A DNA stretch of 64,000 bases. It comes from Exiguobacterium sp. s124. GTDB taxonomy: Bacteria; Bacillota; Bacilli; Exiguobacteriales; Exiguobacteriaceae. The stretch is from NCBI RefSeq assembly GCF_018617485.1, contig NZ_JACSKH010000003.1:124001-188000 (forward strand), read 5' to 3'. Within the stretch, counting starts at the first letter, position 1. The number at the start of each line of letters is the position of its first letter. The notes beneath the pieces are model-generated. The model was not told the origin of the DNA. It saw only the letters and a program-made list of their open reading frames with translations, and ran no database searches. The translations under genes were made by a program, and so were the position numbers. Shown in pieces: positions 8,194 to 17,365 of this stretch.

Positions 8194-9060
8194 ATGTATG
8201 CTAAATCTCGAAAACGGGTTGCCCTTGAAACGGTACTGTTCATCATTGCCGGGACAATCCTTCAGTCTGTCTTTGTCAGTTTACTGCTCAAACCGAATGA
8301 GATTGGTTCCGGGGGAATCGTCGGAATCACGTTGATTACGAACGAGCTATTCGGAACGCCAATTGGGATGACGCAACTCGTGCTCAATATCCCACTCTTT
8401 ATATTGGGATTGAAATATTTAGGGAGACGTTTTATTTTGATGACAGGAATCGTCGTCGTGCTCTCTTCCATTTTGATTGATAGTTTACCGATTCTCATTC
8501 CACCGACTCCACTTGATGATCCGCTCGTCGCTTCGGTGTTCAGCGGAATCGTCTCTGGACTCGGACTCGCACTTCTCCTGTTCGCTGGCGCTTCTACCGG
8601 GGGGCTCGATATTTTAGGAAAAGTCATCTATATGAATAATCGAAATTTATCGCTACCTAAAATCTTTTTGACACAAGATATCATTGTTTATGTATTAGTC
8701 TTCATCGTCTTCGACATTAAAGCTGTTATGTATGCACTTGTGTTAAGTTTTGTCCGTTCACGAACGTTACTCACGATTCACAAGTTCTTCTCCGCTCAAA
8801 AACAATGTTTCATCATTTGTCAAAAAGCGGATGAAATCAACTTGGTCATTAAACAGAATTTAAAACGTGGGGTCACGATTATGGATGCGACAGGCGGGTA
8901 TTCGAACGACTCGAAAAAAATGCTATACGTCGTCGTCCAAAACAATGAAATTCCACGCCTTCGTCAAATCGTTTCTGAAATTGATTCTGAGGCATTTGTC
9001 ACCGTGTCAGAAATTGATTCAATCGTCGGGAACTTCAAAGAGCACTCGTATACACTATAA
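8194..9060 (+). CDS. YitT-family membrane protein
   Basis: The 288-residue protein has about six N-terminal membrane helices of the YitT/DUF161 type (GSGGIVGITLI, AGASTGGLDILGK). A cytosolic DUF2179 domain follows at about residues 205-285, with the RGVTIMDATGGYS motif. The molecular function is not established. The nearest good ribosome site, AAAGGAGG, is 23 nt before the ATG, while an in-frame stop at 8182 blocks any much earlier start. The spacing is unusually long. A terminator follows. Confidence 0.88.
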   Translation: MYAKSRKRVALETVLFIIAGTILQSVFVSLLLKPNEIGSGGIVGITLITNELFGTPIGMTQLVLNIPLFILGLKYLGRRFILMTGIVVVLSSILIDSLPILIPPTPLDDPLVASVFSGIVSGLGLALLLFAGASTGGLDILGKVIYMNNRNLSLPKIFLTQDIIVYVLVFIVFDIKAVMYALVLSFVRSRTLLTIHKFFSAQKQCFIICQKADEINLVIKQNLKRGVTIMDATGGYSNDSKKMLYVVVQNNEIPRLRQIVSEIDSEAFVTVSEIDSIVGNFKEHSYTL

Positions 9061-9072
9061 TTTCAACATATT

Positions 9073-9104
9073 CGACAACAATCTCGTATTGTTGTCGATT
9101 TTTT
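9073..9104 (+). terminator. Terminator after yitT-like gene
   Basis: The stem CGACAACAAT/ATTGTTGTCG with loop CTCGT is followed by ATTTTTTG. Confidence 0.9.
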
Positions 9105-9174
9105 GTGTAATCTTCGGTCACCTGTTCCGATAATAAATAAGAGACCCATATATATAAAGAAGGAGGTGCATGAG

Positions 9175-11790
9175 TTGTCTGTTTACTCGTTGCGCCAATA
9201 CGTTCCGGCGATTCTCATCGGAACTTTTTCTACCGGACTTTTATTTTTATTTTTGACCCCTCATGATCTGCGAAACATCACGTTGCTCATCTATCACCTC
9301 GTCATTTCAGGAGCTGCAATCCTACTGAGCGGAGTGGCGATTTTTAAACATAAAGGGATGCGACGATTTATCCACGTTTTGATCAGTGCGGGAAATGTAT
9401 GCTTCGCCCTGTATTTACTGATGCATTACGATTCGACAGGTACCAATACACAATCGCTGTTGTTCCTGCAAAATTTCTTTTACTTAATCATGGCTTTAAT
9501 TGTCATCACCCAATCGATTGAGATTCGAACGTTGAAACTACGCACGTTCGACCTGTTTGCTTTATTTAGTTTCCTTGCAATCGGTGCACTACATATTTGG
9601 TTCTACGCCACACAAGATGTATCACTCGTGTCTCAGTTGAGTGGTTTTGAAGAACAAATGCTACTGATCAGTCTCTACATGATGCTTTCATTCTTATACT
9701 TGAATCGGGTCGTCTCGGCCGGTCAACAATTCCGAATTCTTGTACTCGTTGGAATTTTAGCCTTCACGATTGCCTCGATCGCGAACACGCTCTTCGTGTT
9801 TTCGGGCATCACACATGAACTGATCCATCTCATTCAAGTGAGTAGTATTCTCATGATTTCAATCAGTTATTGGATCGATGACGTTTCCGAAGACGCCCTC
9901 GCCTACGATTCCATTTTGGATTACGTTTTGTATAGCGTGGTCGTGATGCTATTCTTGCTCGCTTCAGATCGTCTTCTTGGTACGTCTGTATTCGACTCGA
10001 TGATTGCGAATGCCGTACTTCTATTGCTCATTCGCCAGTTTGTCGTTTCAAAACAGAACGCGCTCATCAGCCATCGTCTCCATACGGTCAACACAGATTT
10101 AGAGGTCGCCGTATCGACGAAAGCACACGAACTTGAAATTCGTGAGCAGCAATATCGTTCACTCTTCGCCTACCACTCAGAACCAATCTTTTTATTCGAC
10201 TTACATGGCGAAGTGTTATCGGTCAACGAGGCCGGCAGTTCGATTCTCGGATTGACGACGGACAAGTTACTCGGATCAAATATCCTCGATATCATCGAAT
10301 CAAAAGATCGTGCACCGTATACAATCATTCTTCAAGAATTAACGAACGGTCGACCGAGAACAATCGATGTGCGCATCATGACCGAAGAAGGCGAGACACG
10401 CGTCTGGCAACTCGTCAACGTCCCAATGATTATCGATGGAGAAGTCGAAGGGATCTACGCCATCGCGAAAGACATCACGCAGATGATTGAACAACAAGAA
10501 CAAATCTTGTATCAGGCAAAATTCGATAGTTTGACAGGACTTCACAACCGCTATGCGCTACAAGAACAAATCGAACGATTGATTGAGGAAGGTCGCACGT
10601 TCACGCTCATGTTCTCTGACTTGGACGGGTTTAAAGAAATCAACGACCAGTTCGGTCACCACATGGGAGACGAGCTTTTGCAACATATCGGAAAGCGCCT
10701 ACGGACCGCACTCCTTCCAAACGAGTATGCCGGACGTCTAGGTGGTGATGAATTCATCGTTGTCGCTGAACATGGTGACGATGAAATGCTGACAGAACGC
10801 TTGCGACGTCTCGTCTATCGCCCGCCTTATTACATGGCCGGAACGCTCGTTGAAGTGCATGCCTCGATTGGAATCGTCCGTTTCCCGGAGCATGGAAAAA
10901 AATTAAAACACTTGCTCTCGAATGCCGACTTGGCGATGTATCGCGCGAAAGATAATGGTCGGGACGAGACCGTCATGTTCGAACCGGAGTTACGGGAAGA
11001 CAAGGAAGAACGAAAAGTGTTGATGGAAGGGCTCGATACCGCACTTGAAAAAGGAGAAATTTCACTTTTCCTTCAACCTCAAGTCGATGCGTCTACGAAG
11101 GCAGTCATCGGAGCAGAGGCCCTCATGCGTTGGCAACATAACGGGACGTTCATCCCGCCAAGTCAATTCATTCCGATTGCTGAAGAAACTGGTCATATTC
11201 ATGATTTAGGTCGTTGGATGATTCATGAGACGTTCCAATTGCTTCATGTGTTCGAACAAGGAGACATTCATTTACCGAAGCTCTCGGTCAACTTGTCCGT
11301 TCGTCAGTTATTCGATGAACATTTAATCGATTACTTGAATACGTTGTTCGAACGATTCCCGATCGATCCGTCACGACTCAATTTTGAATTGACCGAAACG
11401 GTCGCTGCCCATCATTCAGACCGTGTTTTGAATCGGATCTTAGAATTAAAATCACTCGGCATCAAACTCTCGATTGACGACTTTGGGACAGGATATAGTT
11501 CACTCGCTTATCTCGTCCGCTATCCAATCGACGAACTGAAAATCCCTCGTGAATTCACGATGCAACTCGAAGAGAACCGTGAATATCAAATGGTCACGAC
11601 GACCATCGTCGCGATGGCAAGACAACTTGGCATGGCGCTCGTCGCTGAAGGTGTGGAAACCGAATACCAAGAGACGTTCCTCCGTAAAATCGGATGTGAC
11701 TCCATGCAAGGGTATCGTTATGCAAAACCGATGCCACTTGATGAGTTCATCATTTATTACATGAAACACACAACGCCCTGGACCGAATGA
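9175..11790 (+). CDS. Membrane PAS-GGDEF-EAL c-di-GMP protein
   Basis: This 871-residue protein (TTG start at 9175, with AAGGAGG 9 nt upstream) has about eight to nine membrane helices in residues 1-310. A PAS domain (about 335-455), a GGDEF domain (about 465-625) and an EAL domain (about 635-870) follow. GGDEF is intact (RLGGDEF), with no RxxD inhibitory site just before it. The EAL domain keeps EALMRW, the Asn in SVNLS, DDFGTG, the Lys in LKI, VAEGVE and the QG motif. LKID is changed to LKIP, however. It could make or break c-di-GMP; the balance cannot be read from sequence. Confidence 0.92.
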   Translation: MSVYSLRQYVPAILIGTFSTGLLFLFLTPHDLRNITLLIYHLVISGAAILLSGVAIFKHKGMRRFIHVLISAGNVCFALYLLMHYDSTGTNTQSLLFLQNFFYLIMALIVITQSIEIRTLKLRTFDLFALFSFLAIGALHIWFYATQDVSLVSQLSGFEEQMLLISLYMMLSFLYLNRVVSAGQQFRILVLVGILAFTIASIANTLFVFSGITHELIHLIQVSSILMISISYWIDDVSEDALAYDSILDYVLYSVVVMLFLLASDRLLGTSVFDSMIANAVLLLLIRQFVVSKQNALISHRLHTVNTDLEVAVSTKAHELEIREQQYRSLFAYHSEPIFLFDLHGEVLSVNEAGSSILGLTTDKLLGSNILDIIESKDRAPYTIILQELTNGRPRTIDVRIMTEEGETRVWQLVNVPMIIDGEVEGIYAIAKDITQMIEQQEQILYQAKFDSLTGLHNRYALQEQIERLIEEGRTFTLMFSDLDGFKEINDQFGHHMGDELLQHIGKRLRTALLPNEYAGRLGGDEFIVVAEHGDDEMLTERLRRLVYRPPYYMAGTLVEVHASIGIVRFPEHGKKLKHLLSNADLAMYRAKDNGRDETVMFEPELREDKEERKVLMEGLDTALEKGEISLFLQPQVDASTKAVIGAEALMRWQHNGTFIPPSQFIPIAEETGHIHDLGRWMIHETFQLLHVFEQGDIHLPKLSVNLSVRQLFDEHLIDYLNTLFERFPIDPSRLNFELTETVAAHHSDRVLNRILELKSLGIKLSIDDFGTGYSSLAYLVRYPIDELKIPREFTMQLEENREYQMVTTTIVAMARQLGMALVAEGVETEYQETFLRKIGCDSMQGYRYAKPMPLDEFIIYYMKHTTPWTE

Positions 11791-11814
11791 TGTTTCGGTC
11801 CAAGGCGTTTTTTT
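11772..11814 (+). terminator. Terminator after GGDEF-EAL gene
   Basis: A 16-bp stem (one mismatch) from AACGCC to GGCGTT ends in TTTTTTT. Its left arm lies within the last codons of the GGDEF-EAL gene. Confidence 0.87.
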
Positions 11815-13882
11815 ATTTCATCTCATATACTTTGACTTCTCCTGGTTTCAGGTCGATGTGAAGATTCCATTGTTCATCGAACGAATGCTCCGCATACGGC
11901 CACGAATTCGGTGAATATACCATCTCTGCGAAACGACTCGCGTTCCAATTTCGACGACGTACCCCATCGAGAGAGATGACTCCTCGCAACGGTTCCCACA
12001 TATTCGTATTCGCTACAACGAGCAACGTATCGTTCGTCTCCGGACGTAACCAGGCGAATCCGATAAACGGTGCGAACGGTTCATTTAAGATGAGTGGTTC
12101 AAAATGGTTCGGGTCGACGAGTACATCGAGCCAACGACGACGAATTTCCGCCACTTGATGCATCACTTCAATCATTTCATCTCGCTCCGGGTGGTCCCAA
12201 TGGAACTGATACGCATCAAAAAATGCGAGTTTGCCGAAATATGGGTCTGTCGGGAAGAGTTGGTACGCTTCTTCCGGACGGCAATCGAGCCCGGTATTCA
12301 TCGGCTGCGTCTCGTATAGTTCGAGTCCAGAGTTTGTCATCGGGACACCATTTGGCATAAAGCCGTTTAAGACTGTCAATAACCGACTTGCTTGTCGCCC
12401 GCCTTCTCGCGTAGCTAGGCGACGCGTATCTGCTGTTTCGCCTGCCGCAAATACCGGAAGTGGTAAAAAGCGAGAGTCGTATAAAAATTGATGCGTCTCA
12501 TGTGTTTGGAATCGAGGTTCTTTATAAAACCCGTATCCGATGATCATGTTATAACCGGCATCTTTCGCCGCCCAAGCTCCTGCTTCAATCAATTCTTCCG
12601 CGATGAAACTGAAGTTCGAATCAAGGGAGCGTGGTTTCGCTAAAATCCGCTGCGCCAAATCGACAGGAAGAGCATGCCCCATATCGATACGGGCCCCATC
12701 GATGCCATATTCTCGTTGATAATGTGGAATGATATCAGCGAGCATTTCCCAGAGCGGCTCATTGATGATATTTCCTCGGAATTGATTGGACTTGATTGAA
12801 TCAAACAGAATATAAGGCGCGATGTTCGCGTCGTTCACGTAAGGTGCCGCCGCAAGCGGATGGTCTAAAAAGAGACGGAAATAAGTCACGTCCGACCAAG
12901 GCGGTTGTGGATCGTTGATACAGTCCGAAAAGGCAGGAGCTGTCGTCAACCCAAACTCTCGTTCAATCGTCGCGAGTACGTTCTCTTCTGGATGTTCAAT
13001 CAAGAAAGCACGTACTCGCTCCCATTTTTCAGCATCCAGCAAGTTCGGAGCCATCGAGAATCTCCGTAAGTGTTGCCATACATCTTCTGAGTTGTACACC
13101 ATTGGCAAGAAAGCAAATTCAGGCTTCACATTTTCTCCAATGCCCGGCACAGATGGCGGATGGTAATAATCGACTTCGGCTAACGGAATCCAATAGAACC
13201 ACTCTGGATTTTCAAGGATGAGTCGATTGTCTCGCGCACACGTCCGAGGGATGACATCGATGACGACACGAATCCCTACCATGTGACAAGCTTCCACAAA
13301 TGCCGAAAATTCTTCTTCGACAGTCATCGCATCACCGGTTAACGTTTCCTTTAATTCTTCATCAATGGCGAAGAAATCTTGAACCGCATAAGGAGATCCG
13401 AATTCACCTTTTTTATTTTTATGACTATGTTGCGAAATTGGTAATAGGAATAATGTATCAATTCCCATATAAAGAAGATGCGGAATGAGTGCAAGCGTTT
13501 TCACAAATGTACCTGTGTCTTTCATTCCAAATGAGTTTTCCATCTCCACATAACCTGATCCGTCATGATCCCAAGAAGTAGATGTACGAACCTGCATCGA
13601 ATAGACAGAGGCACGCTTAATCCAATCGCCACCTGTCTGTAAATGACCATCGGCACTTGCGATGGAAGTACGATATTCTCGATTTTCCACTGCATATGGA
13701 AGAATGGCTTTTTCAATCGTTTCGACTAAAAAATCGTACGGATTCACACGCTCGACCCCGTCACGAATTGGTTCGGAAGGAAAACGCATGCGATTCCATA
13801 AACTTGGAATCTCGTAGGTAAGGTGTGTGCGTTGATCTTGTAACACCTGGTATAACTTGTGTAACGATGATTTCTCTGACAT
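11813..13882 (-). CDS. GH13 maltosyltransferase-like enzyme
   Basis: A 689-residue GH13-type protein. From memory it closely follows the Thermotoga maltosyltransferase pattern: VIDVIPRT-ARDN replaces the usual DVVxNH motif, then INDPQPPWSDVTYFRL, YGIDGARIDMGHALP (nucleophile Asp), IAEEL (acid/base Glu), and a C-terminal PMNTGLD block. Such enzymes move maltosyl units between maltodextrins rather than hydrolysing starch. There is no signal peptide, so it would act on intracellular glucans. It is monocistronic, with a good GGAGAG ribosome site. No sugar transporter or glycogen gene is nearby. Other GH13 activities remain possible. Confidence 0.8.
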   Translation of the reverse strand: MSEKSSLHKLYQVLQDQRTHLTYEIPSLWNRMRFPSEPIRDGVERVNPYDFLVETIEKAILPYAVENREYRTSIASADGHLQTGGDWIKRASVYSMQVRTSTSWDHDGSGYVEMENSFGMKDTGTFVKTLALIPHLLYMGIDTLFLLPISQHSHKNKKGEFGSPYAVQDFFAIDEELKETLTGDAMTVEEEFSAFVEACHMVGIRVVIDVIPRTCARDNRLILENPEWFYWIPLAEVDYYHPPSVPGIGENVKPEFAFLPMVYNSEDVWQHLRRFSMAPNLLDAEKWERVRAFLIEHPEENVLATIEREFGLTTAPAFSDCINDPQPPWSDVTYFRLFLDHPLAAAPYVNDANIAPYILFDSIKSNQFRGNIINEPLWEMLADIIPHYQREYGIDGARIDMGHALPVDLAQRILAKPRSLDSNFSFIAEELIEAGAWAAKDAGYNMIIGYGFYKEPRFQTHETHQFLYDSRFLPLPVFAAGETADTRRLATREGGRQASRLLTVLNGFMPNGVPMTNSGLELYETQPMNTGLDCRPEEAYQLFPTDPYFGKLAFFDAYQFHWDHPERDEMIEVMHQVAEIRRRWLDVLVDPNHFEPLILNEPFAPFIGFAWLRPETNDTLLVVANTNMWEPLRGVISLDGVRRRNWNASRFAEMVYSPNSWPYAEHSFDEQWNLHIDLKPGEVKVYEMK
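13490..13503 (-). promoter_or_regulatory. cre-like site inside the GH13 gene
   Basis: TGAAAACGCTTGCA on the minus strand matches the CcpA cre consensus TGWAANCGNTNWCA at all but one position. It sits about 390 nt inside the GH13 gene, where a bound CcpA could act as a transcription roadblock. Function is inferred. Confidence 0.5.
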
Positions 13883-14034
13883 ATTGACTCTCCTTATGCA
13901 TCTAATGGTCTTCTGGTGGATAAAGTTCTTACACTTAATTGATTATACATTTACCCGTTTTTTCCTTTTTCAAAAAAATATTTTCTGTCGATTTTTCTGA
14001 AATCATGTACGATGGAATAGAAAGGAGGGTCACG

Positions 14035-14658
14035 ATGTCACAACGAAAGTGGATTCTACTATGGATCAGTCTATCCATTCTGTCCATCTCGATCATTGGT
14101 ATTTTTATTTTTCAATTGAAAGAGACGAATGAACGTCTAGCAATCATACAAGATGAACAATTCGGCTCTTACGAAGCGATTGAAGACATCATGTATTATA
14201 ATATCGAACGCGCAAACGCAATCCGTGGTTTACTTGCCTATGAAGATCGACACTTTTTAGAGATGTACTACAGCATGTCCCGACAGGCCAAGGCATTGAA
14301 GCAGTCCGTCATCGACGACCCGAACACACCTAGTTCCGTTATCGATTTACTCGAGAGAGATGCCATATGGGAAAAAGAAGCCGATCGCGTACTCGTTATC
14401 TATGAAAAAGGGGATCTTATCCAAGCAACTGCGGTGGCTGAGACGATGACACAGCAACGTCAAACCATTTTAGAAGATTTACGATCGCTCAAGCAGATGC
14501 AATATAAAGATATTCAAAAAGAACTGATTGCAGCAGAAAATCAAGTTTCTTTCTTAACTCAAGTACTGTTTACCATCACGTTTTTATTGATTGCGATCAT
14601 CGTCATCCTGACTTTTTTGTTGGCACGTATCAAACCCCAACAGGAAACGATCGAATAG
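14035..14658 (+). CDS. Membrane four-helix-bundle sensor without output
   Basis: This 207-residue protein has membrane segments at about residues 8-28 and 178-200. They flank a roughly 145-residue all-helical extracellular region, like the four-helix-bundle ligand domains of chemoreceptors or CHASE3-type sensors. It ends a few residues after the second helix, with no HAMP, methyl-accepting, kinase or GGDEF domain. The ATG at 14035 follows AAAGGAGGG; the longer upstream reading lacks support. It diverges from the GH13 gene. Function unknown; it may partner another receptor. Confidence 0.72.
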   Translation: MSQRKWILLWISLSILSISIIGIFIFQLKETNERLAIIQDEQFGSYEAIEDIMYYNIERANAIRGLLAYEDRHFLEMYYSMSRQAKALKQSVIDDPNTPSSVIDLLERDAIWEKEADRVLVIYEKGDLIQATAVAETMTQQRQTILEDLRSLKQMQYKDIQKELIAAENQVSFLTQVLFTITFLLIAIIVILTFLLARIKPQQETIE

Positions 14659-14659
14659 G

Positions 14660-14699
14660 AAAAGGAGTGTCTCAGATTATGCTGAAACACTCCTTTTTC
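14660..14699. terminator. Terminator between sensor and P-type ATPase
   Basis: The stem AAAAGGAGTGT/ACACTCCTTTT, extended by inner pairing TCAG/CTGA, has T-rich flanks on both strands. It lies between convergent genes. Confidence 0.85.
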
Positions 14700-14700
14700 A

Positions 14701-16743
14701 TCATGAATTCATTCGTAGTAACCTTGTCGCATTCGCAATGGCAAGCAGTGCCACACCGACGTCAGCGAAGACAGCTTCCCACATCGTGGCGATTCCGAAT
14801 AACCCTAAAACCAAGACAAGTGCTTTCGTCCCAAACGCAAAGAAGATATTTTGCCAGACGACACGTTTCGTCTGTTTTCCGATCTCGATTGCTCGGACGA
14901 CATCGTTCGGGTCATCATGCATCAACACCACATCCGCTGCCGTGACCGCCGTATCGCTTCCGACTCCGCCCATGACAAGACCGACATCAGCCCTCGCTAA
15001 CGCTGCCGCATCGTTCATCCCATCTCCGACAAATGCAACTTTACGGGAAGCGGTCATCTGTTCAATCGCTTCTACTTTTTCGTGCGGAAGCAATTCGCCT
15101 CGCACTTCATCTAGTCCAAGTCGTTCACCGATTGTTGTAGCGACCGCTCGTCTGTCTCCCGATAACATTACCGTCCGATATCCAGCTTCTTTTAATGCTT
15201 GAATCGCATCATACGCATCCGCCTTCACCGTATCCATCAATTCGATTCGCCCTAACCAACGATTGTTCTTCATCACATGAACACTCGTACCAATCGACGA
15301 ATCATCAATCGTTTGACCTAACTGCTTCATATAACGGGCGCTTCCGACATAAATATGATCATTCCCGTCACAAGCATGGAGGCCATACCCCGGCTCTTCT
15401 TGAATCGATTCGAACGCCTGAACGTCTCCGACTCGATTGACAATAGCTTGCGCGAGCGGATGATTCGATGCCCGCTCCACACGGGCCGCAAGGTGCAACA
15501 GTTCTTCAGCATGTACCCCATCTGTCGTCACGACGTTCGTCACTTCAAAGCGTCCTGTCGTCAATGTCCCTGTCTTATCGAAGACAACAGTGTCCACTTC
15601 AGTTAACGTGTCTAAATATTCTCCACCTTTTACAAGAATCCCTTGTTTGGAACCCGCTCCAATCCCACCGAAATAGCCCAATGGAATCGAAATCACGAGC
15701 GCACACGGGCAACTAATGACGAGGAAAATGAGGGCACGGTATACCCATTCTGACAAGTCACCGACAAACAACGGAGGAACAAATGCTACGAGTGCCGCCA
15801 TGACGACAACGAAAGGCGTATAGACTTTCGCCAATCGAGTGATCATCTGTTCTGTCTTTGCCTTTTTCCCATTCGCTTCTTCTACGAGGGCAATCATCTT
15901 TTGTAGGCTCGACTCGGCGGCGAGCTTCGTCGTTTGGATGACGAGTCGTCCCTCTATGTTGACCATCCCCGCCAATACTTCTTCACCCGCTCTCACTTGA
16001 CGAGGAACTGCCTCTCCCGTCAACGAAGCGGTATCGAGCGAACTCGCACCACTTAACACGACACCATCCATCGGAACCAATTCTCCGGCACGGACGATTA
16101 AATGTGACCCGACCGACACTTCTTCCGGCAATCGCTCTACTTCTTCCTCACCATTTAGTACCCGAGCGAGCGTCGGTCTCATATTCAACAAAGATTGAAT
16201 CGACTTCCGTGAAGCACGTACCGCACGTCCTTGCACGTATTCTCCAAGTTGATAAAACAACATGACCGCTACGGCTTCCGGATATTCGGCAATCGCAAAT
16301 GCCCCGATGGTCGCAATCGTCATTAAGAATTTTTCATCAAACCACTCTCGGTTCCATACATTTCGTATGGCCCCATAAACGACATCGTATCCGGCCAACC
16401 CGTACGCCACAATATAACCCGGGATGGAATCCACCCAAAGAGCAATCGAAAAGATAAAGGCCGCCGCAAGGAATCGCCAAAGGATAAAGTCCCGTTTTTC
16501 AGCTGGGTCATCTTCTGCTTTGATAAACTTCGCACCCGGCTCGATTCGTTTCATCGTCTGTTCGATTGACTCGAGCATCGTTTCACGCTCAGAAACATCG
16601 ATCCATTCAATCACCATTCGACTCGTCGCAAAATCAATTTGACAAGAGGCCACTTCTTCACGCTTCGTGACATCCCTTTCGATTTTAGCTGCACAGTTCG
16701 TGCAGGTGATTCCAGATACAGGTAATACATCTCGGTTTTTCAT
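14701..16743 (-). CDS. Zn/Cd/Pb-exporting P1B-type ATPase
   Basis: This 680-residue ATPase pumps heavy-metal cations out across the cytoplasmic membrane. It shows an N-terminal HMA domain with GITCTNC (Cys14 and Cys17), then the CPC transport motif (SCPCALVIS), the phosphorylation site DKTGTLT, the HP motif (SNHPLAQ) and GDGMNDAAAL. The start at 16743 follows AGGGGTGA; a longer reading extends through the operator and is rejected. A 20-bp ArsR/CadC-type inverted repeat lies 16 bp before the start. The adjacent cadC-type repressor is the probable regulator. Confidence 0.93.
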   Translation of the reverse strand: MKNRDVLPVSGITCTNCAAKIERDVTKREEVASCQIDFATSRMVIEWIDVSERETMLESIEQTMKRIEPGAKFIKAEDDPAEKRDFILWRFLAAAFIFSIALWVDSIPGYIVAYGLAGYDVVYGAIRNVWNREWFDEKFLMTIATIGAFAIAEYPEAVAVMLFYQLGEYVQGRAVRASRKSIQSLLNMRPTLARVLNGEEEVERLPEEVSVGSHLIVRAGELVPMDGVVLSGASSLDTASLTGEAVPRQVRAGEEVLAGMVNIEGRLVIQTTKLAAESSLQKMIALVEEANGKKAKTEQMITRLAKVYTPFVVVMAALVAFVPPLFVGDLSEWVYRALIFLVISCPCALVISIPLGYFGGIGAGSKQGILVKGGEYLDTLTEVDTVVFDKTGTLTTGRFEVTNVVTTDGVHAEELLHLAARVERASNHPLAQAIVNRVGDVQAFESIQEEPGYGLHACDGNDHIYVGSARYMKQLGQTIDDSSIGTSVHVMKNNRWLGRIELMDTVKADAYDAIQALKEAGYRTVMLSGDRRAVATTIGERLGLDEVRGELLPHEKVEAIEQMTASRKVAFVGDGMNDAAALARADVGLVMGGVGSDTAVTAADVVLMHDDPNDVVRAIEIGKQTKRVVWQNIFFAFGTKALVLVLGLFGIATMWEAVFADVGVALLAIANATRLLRMNS

Positions 16744-16758
16744 CTTGTCACCCCTAAC

Positions 16759-16778
16759 ATTCAAACGTTCATTTGAAT
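16759..16778. promoter_or_regulatory. CadC/ArsR-type operator
   Basis: The perfect inverted repeat ATTCAAA-N6-TTTGAAT fits operators of metal-sensing SmtB/ArsR repressors. TATATT just upstream on the minus strand is a possible -10 that partly overlaps it. It controls the metal ATPase gene. Confidence 0.78.
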
Positions 16779-16812
16779 ATATCGTAACGCGAAATGAAAT
16801 ACATGACAATAG

Positions 16813-16846
16813 GTAAAAATGACCGACCCCTTATAGGATCGGTCAT
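16813..16846 (-). terminator. Terminator between cadC-like gene and ATPase
   Basis: The stem ATGACCGA/TCGGTCAT, with G-U extension, is followed on the minus strand by TTTTTACC. It separates the repressor from the ATPase, which is therefore transcribed from its own promoter. Confidence 0.75.
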
Positions 16847-16851
16847 GAGAT

Positions 16852-17214
16852 TCAAACGTCTTTCTGTTCTTCACTATGTGCCAGCGCAATTTCAACAAGC
16901 TGTCTGACGTGTTCATCATCTAAAGAATAATAGACGACCTTCCCATCTTTACGATACTTCACTAGCCCTTGTTCGAGTAACGTCCGAAGATGGTGGGATG
17001 CGGTCGCATTCGAATGACCGATGACGGCGGCAACATCACAAACACAAAGTTCATGTTCAAGCGTCAAGACATACAGTACTTTCAAACGAGTCGGGTCAGC
17101 GAACGCTTTAAACAGACGACTGACACGTGGAGCGTCTAATTGCGCCAATGCGGTTTGCAGTGTAGGCACATCTTCTGATTGAATCCCAATCGTCTCACAT
17201 TGGGGTACTTTCAT
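16852..17214 (-). CDS. CadC-like ArsR-family metal repressor
   Basis: This 120-residue winged-helix repressor carries ELCVCD in the third helix, with the paired cysteines of CadC-type Cd/Pb/Zn sensors. A further Cys is present near the N-terminus (residue 6), and the last helix has the Asp/His/His pattern DDEH...AHSEE of the SmtB-type site. The DNA-recognition segment is SNATASHHLRTL. The start at 17214 is preceded by GAGGTGAAG; an earlier GTG overlaps that site. It is expected to bind the repeat at 16759-16778 and release it when metal is bound. Confidence 0.9.
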   Translation of the reverse strand: MKVPQCETIGIQSEDVPTLQTALAQLDAPRVSRLFKAFADPTRLKVLYVLTLEHELCVCDVAAVIGHSNATASHHLRTLLEQGLVKYRKDGKVVYYSLDDEHVRQLVEIALAHSEEQKDV

Positions 17215-17300
17215 ATTCTTCACCTCGTCTTTTTATGTGTATAGTGTAGCAAAAATTCATAAAGATATCTGTTATATATTATAGTTGACTAAATTACCTC

Positions 17301-17309
17301 TGTTATAAT
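17301..17309 (+). promoter_or_regulatory. Extended -10 promoter
   Basis: TGTTATAAT is a perfect extended -10 element. It lies 57 bp before the YhfH-like gene. TTGACT at 17285-17290 is too close (13 bp) to act as its -35. Confidence 0.55.
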
Positions 17310-17365
17310 ACAATCAATACAACAACCAAAACTGTCAGACAATTTACCGAAGGAGGCATTTTCAT

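Noticed and set aside
14738-15202. 154-codon plus-strand ORF opposite the metal ATPase
   Set aside because: It is antisense to conserved P-type ATPase motifs and lacks a ribosome site.
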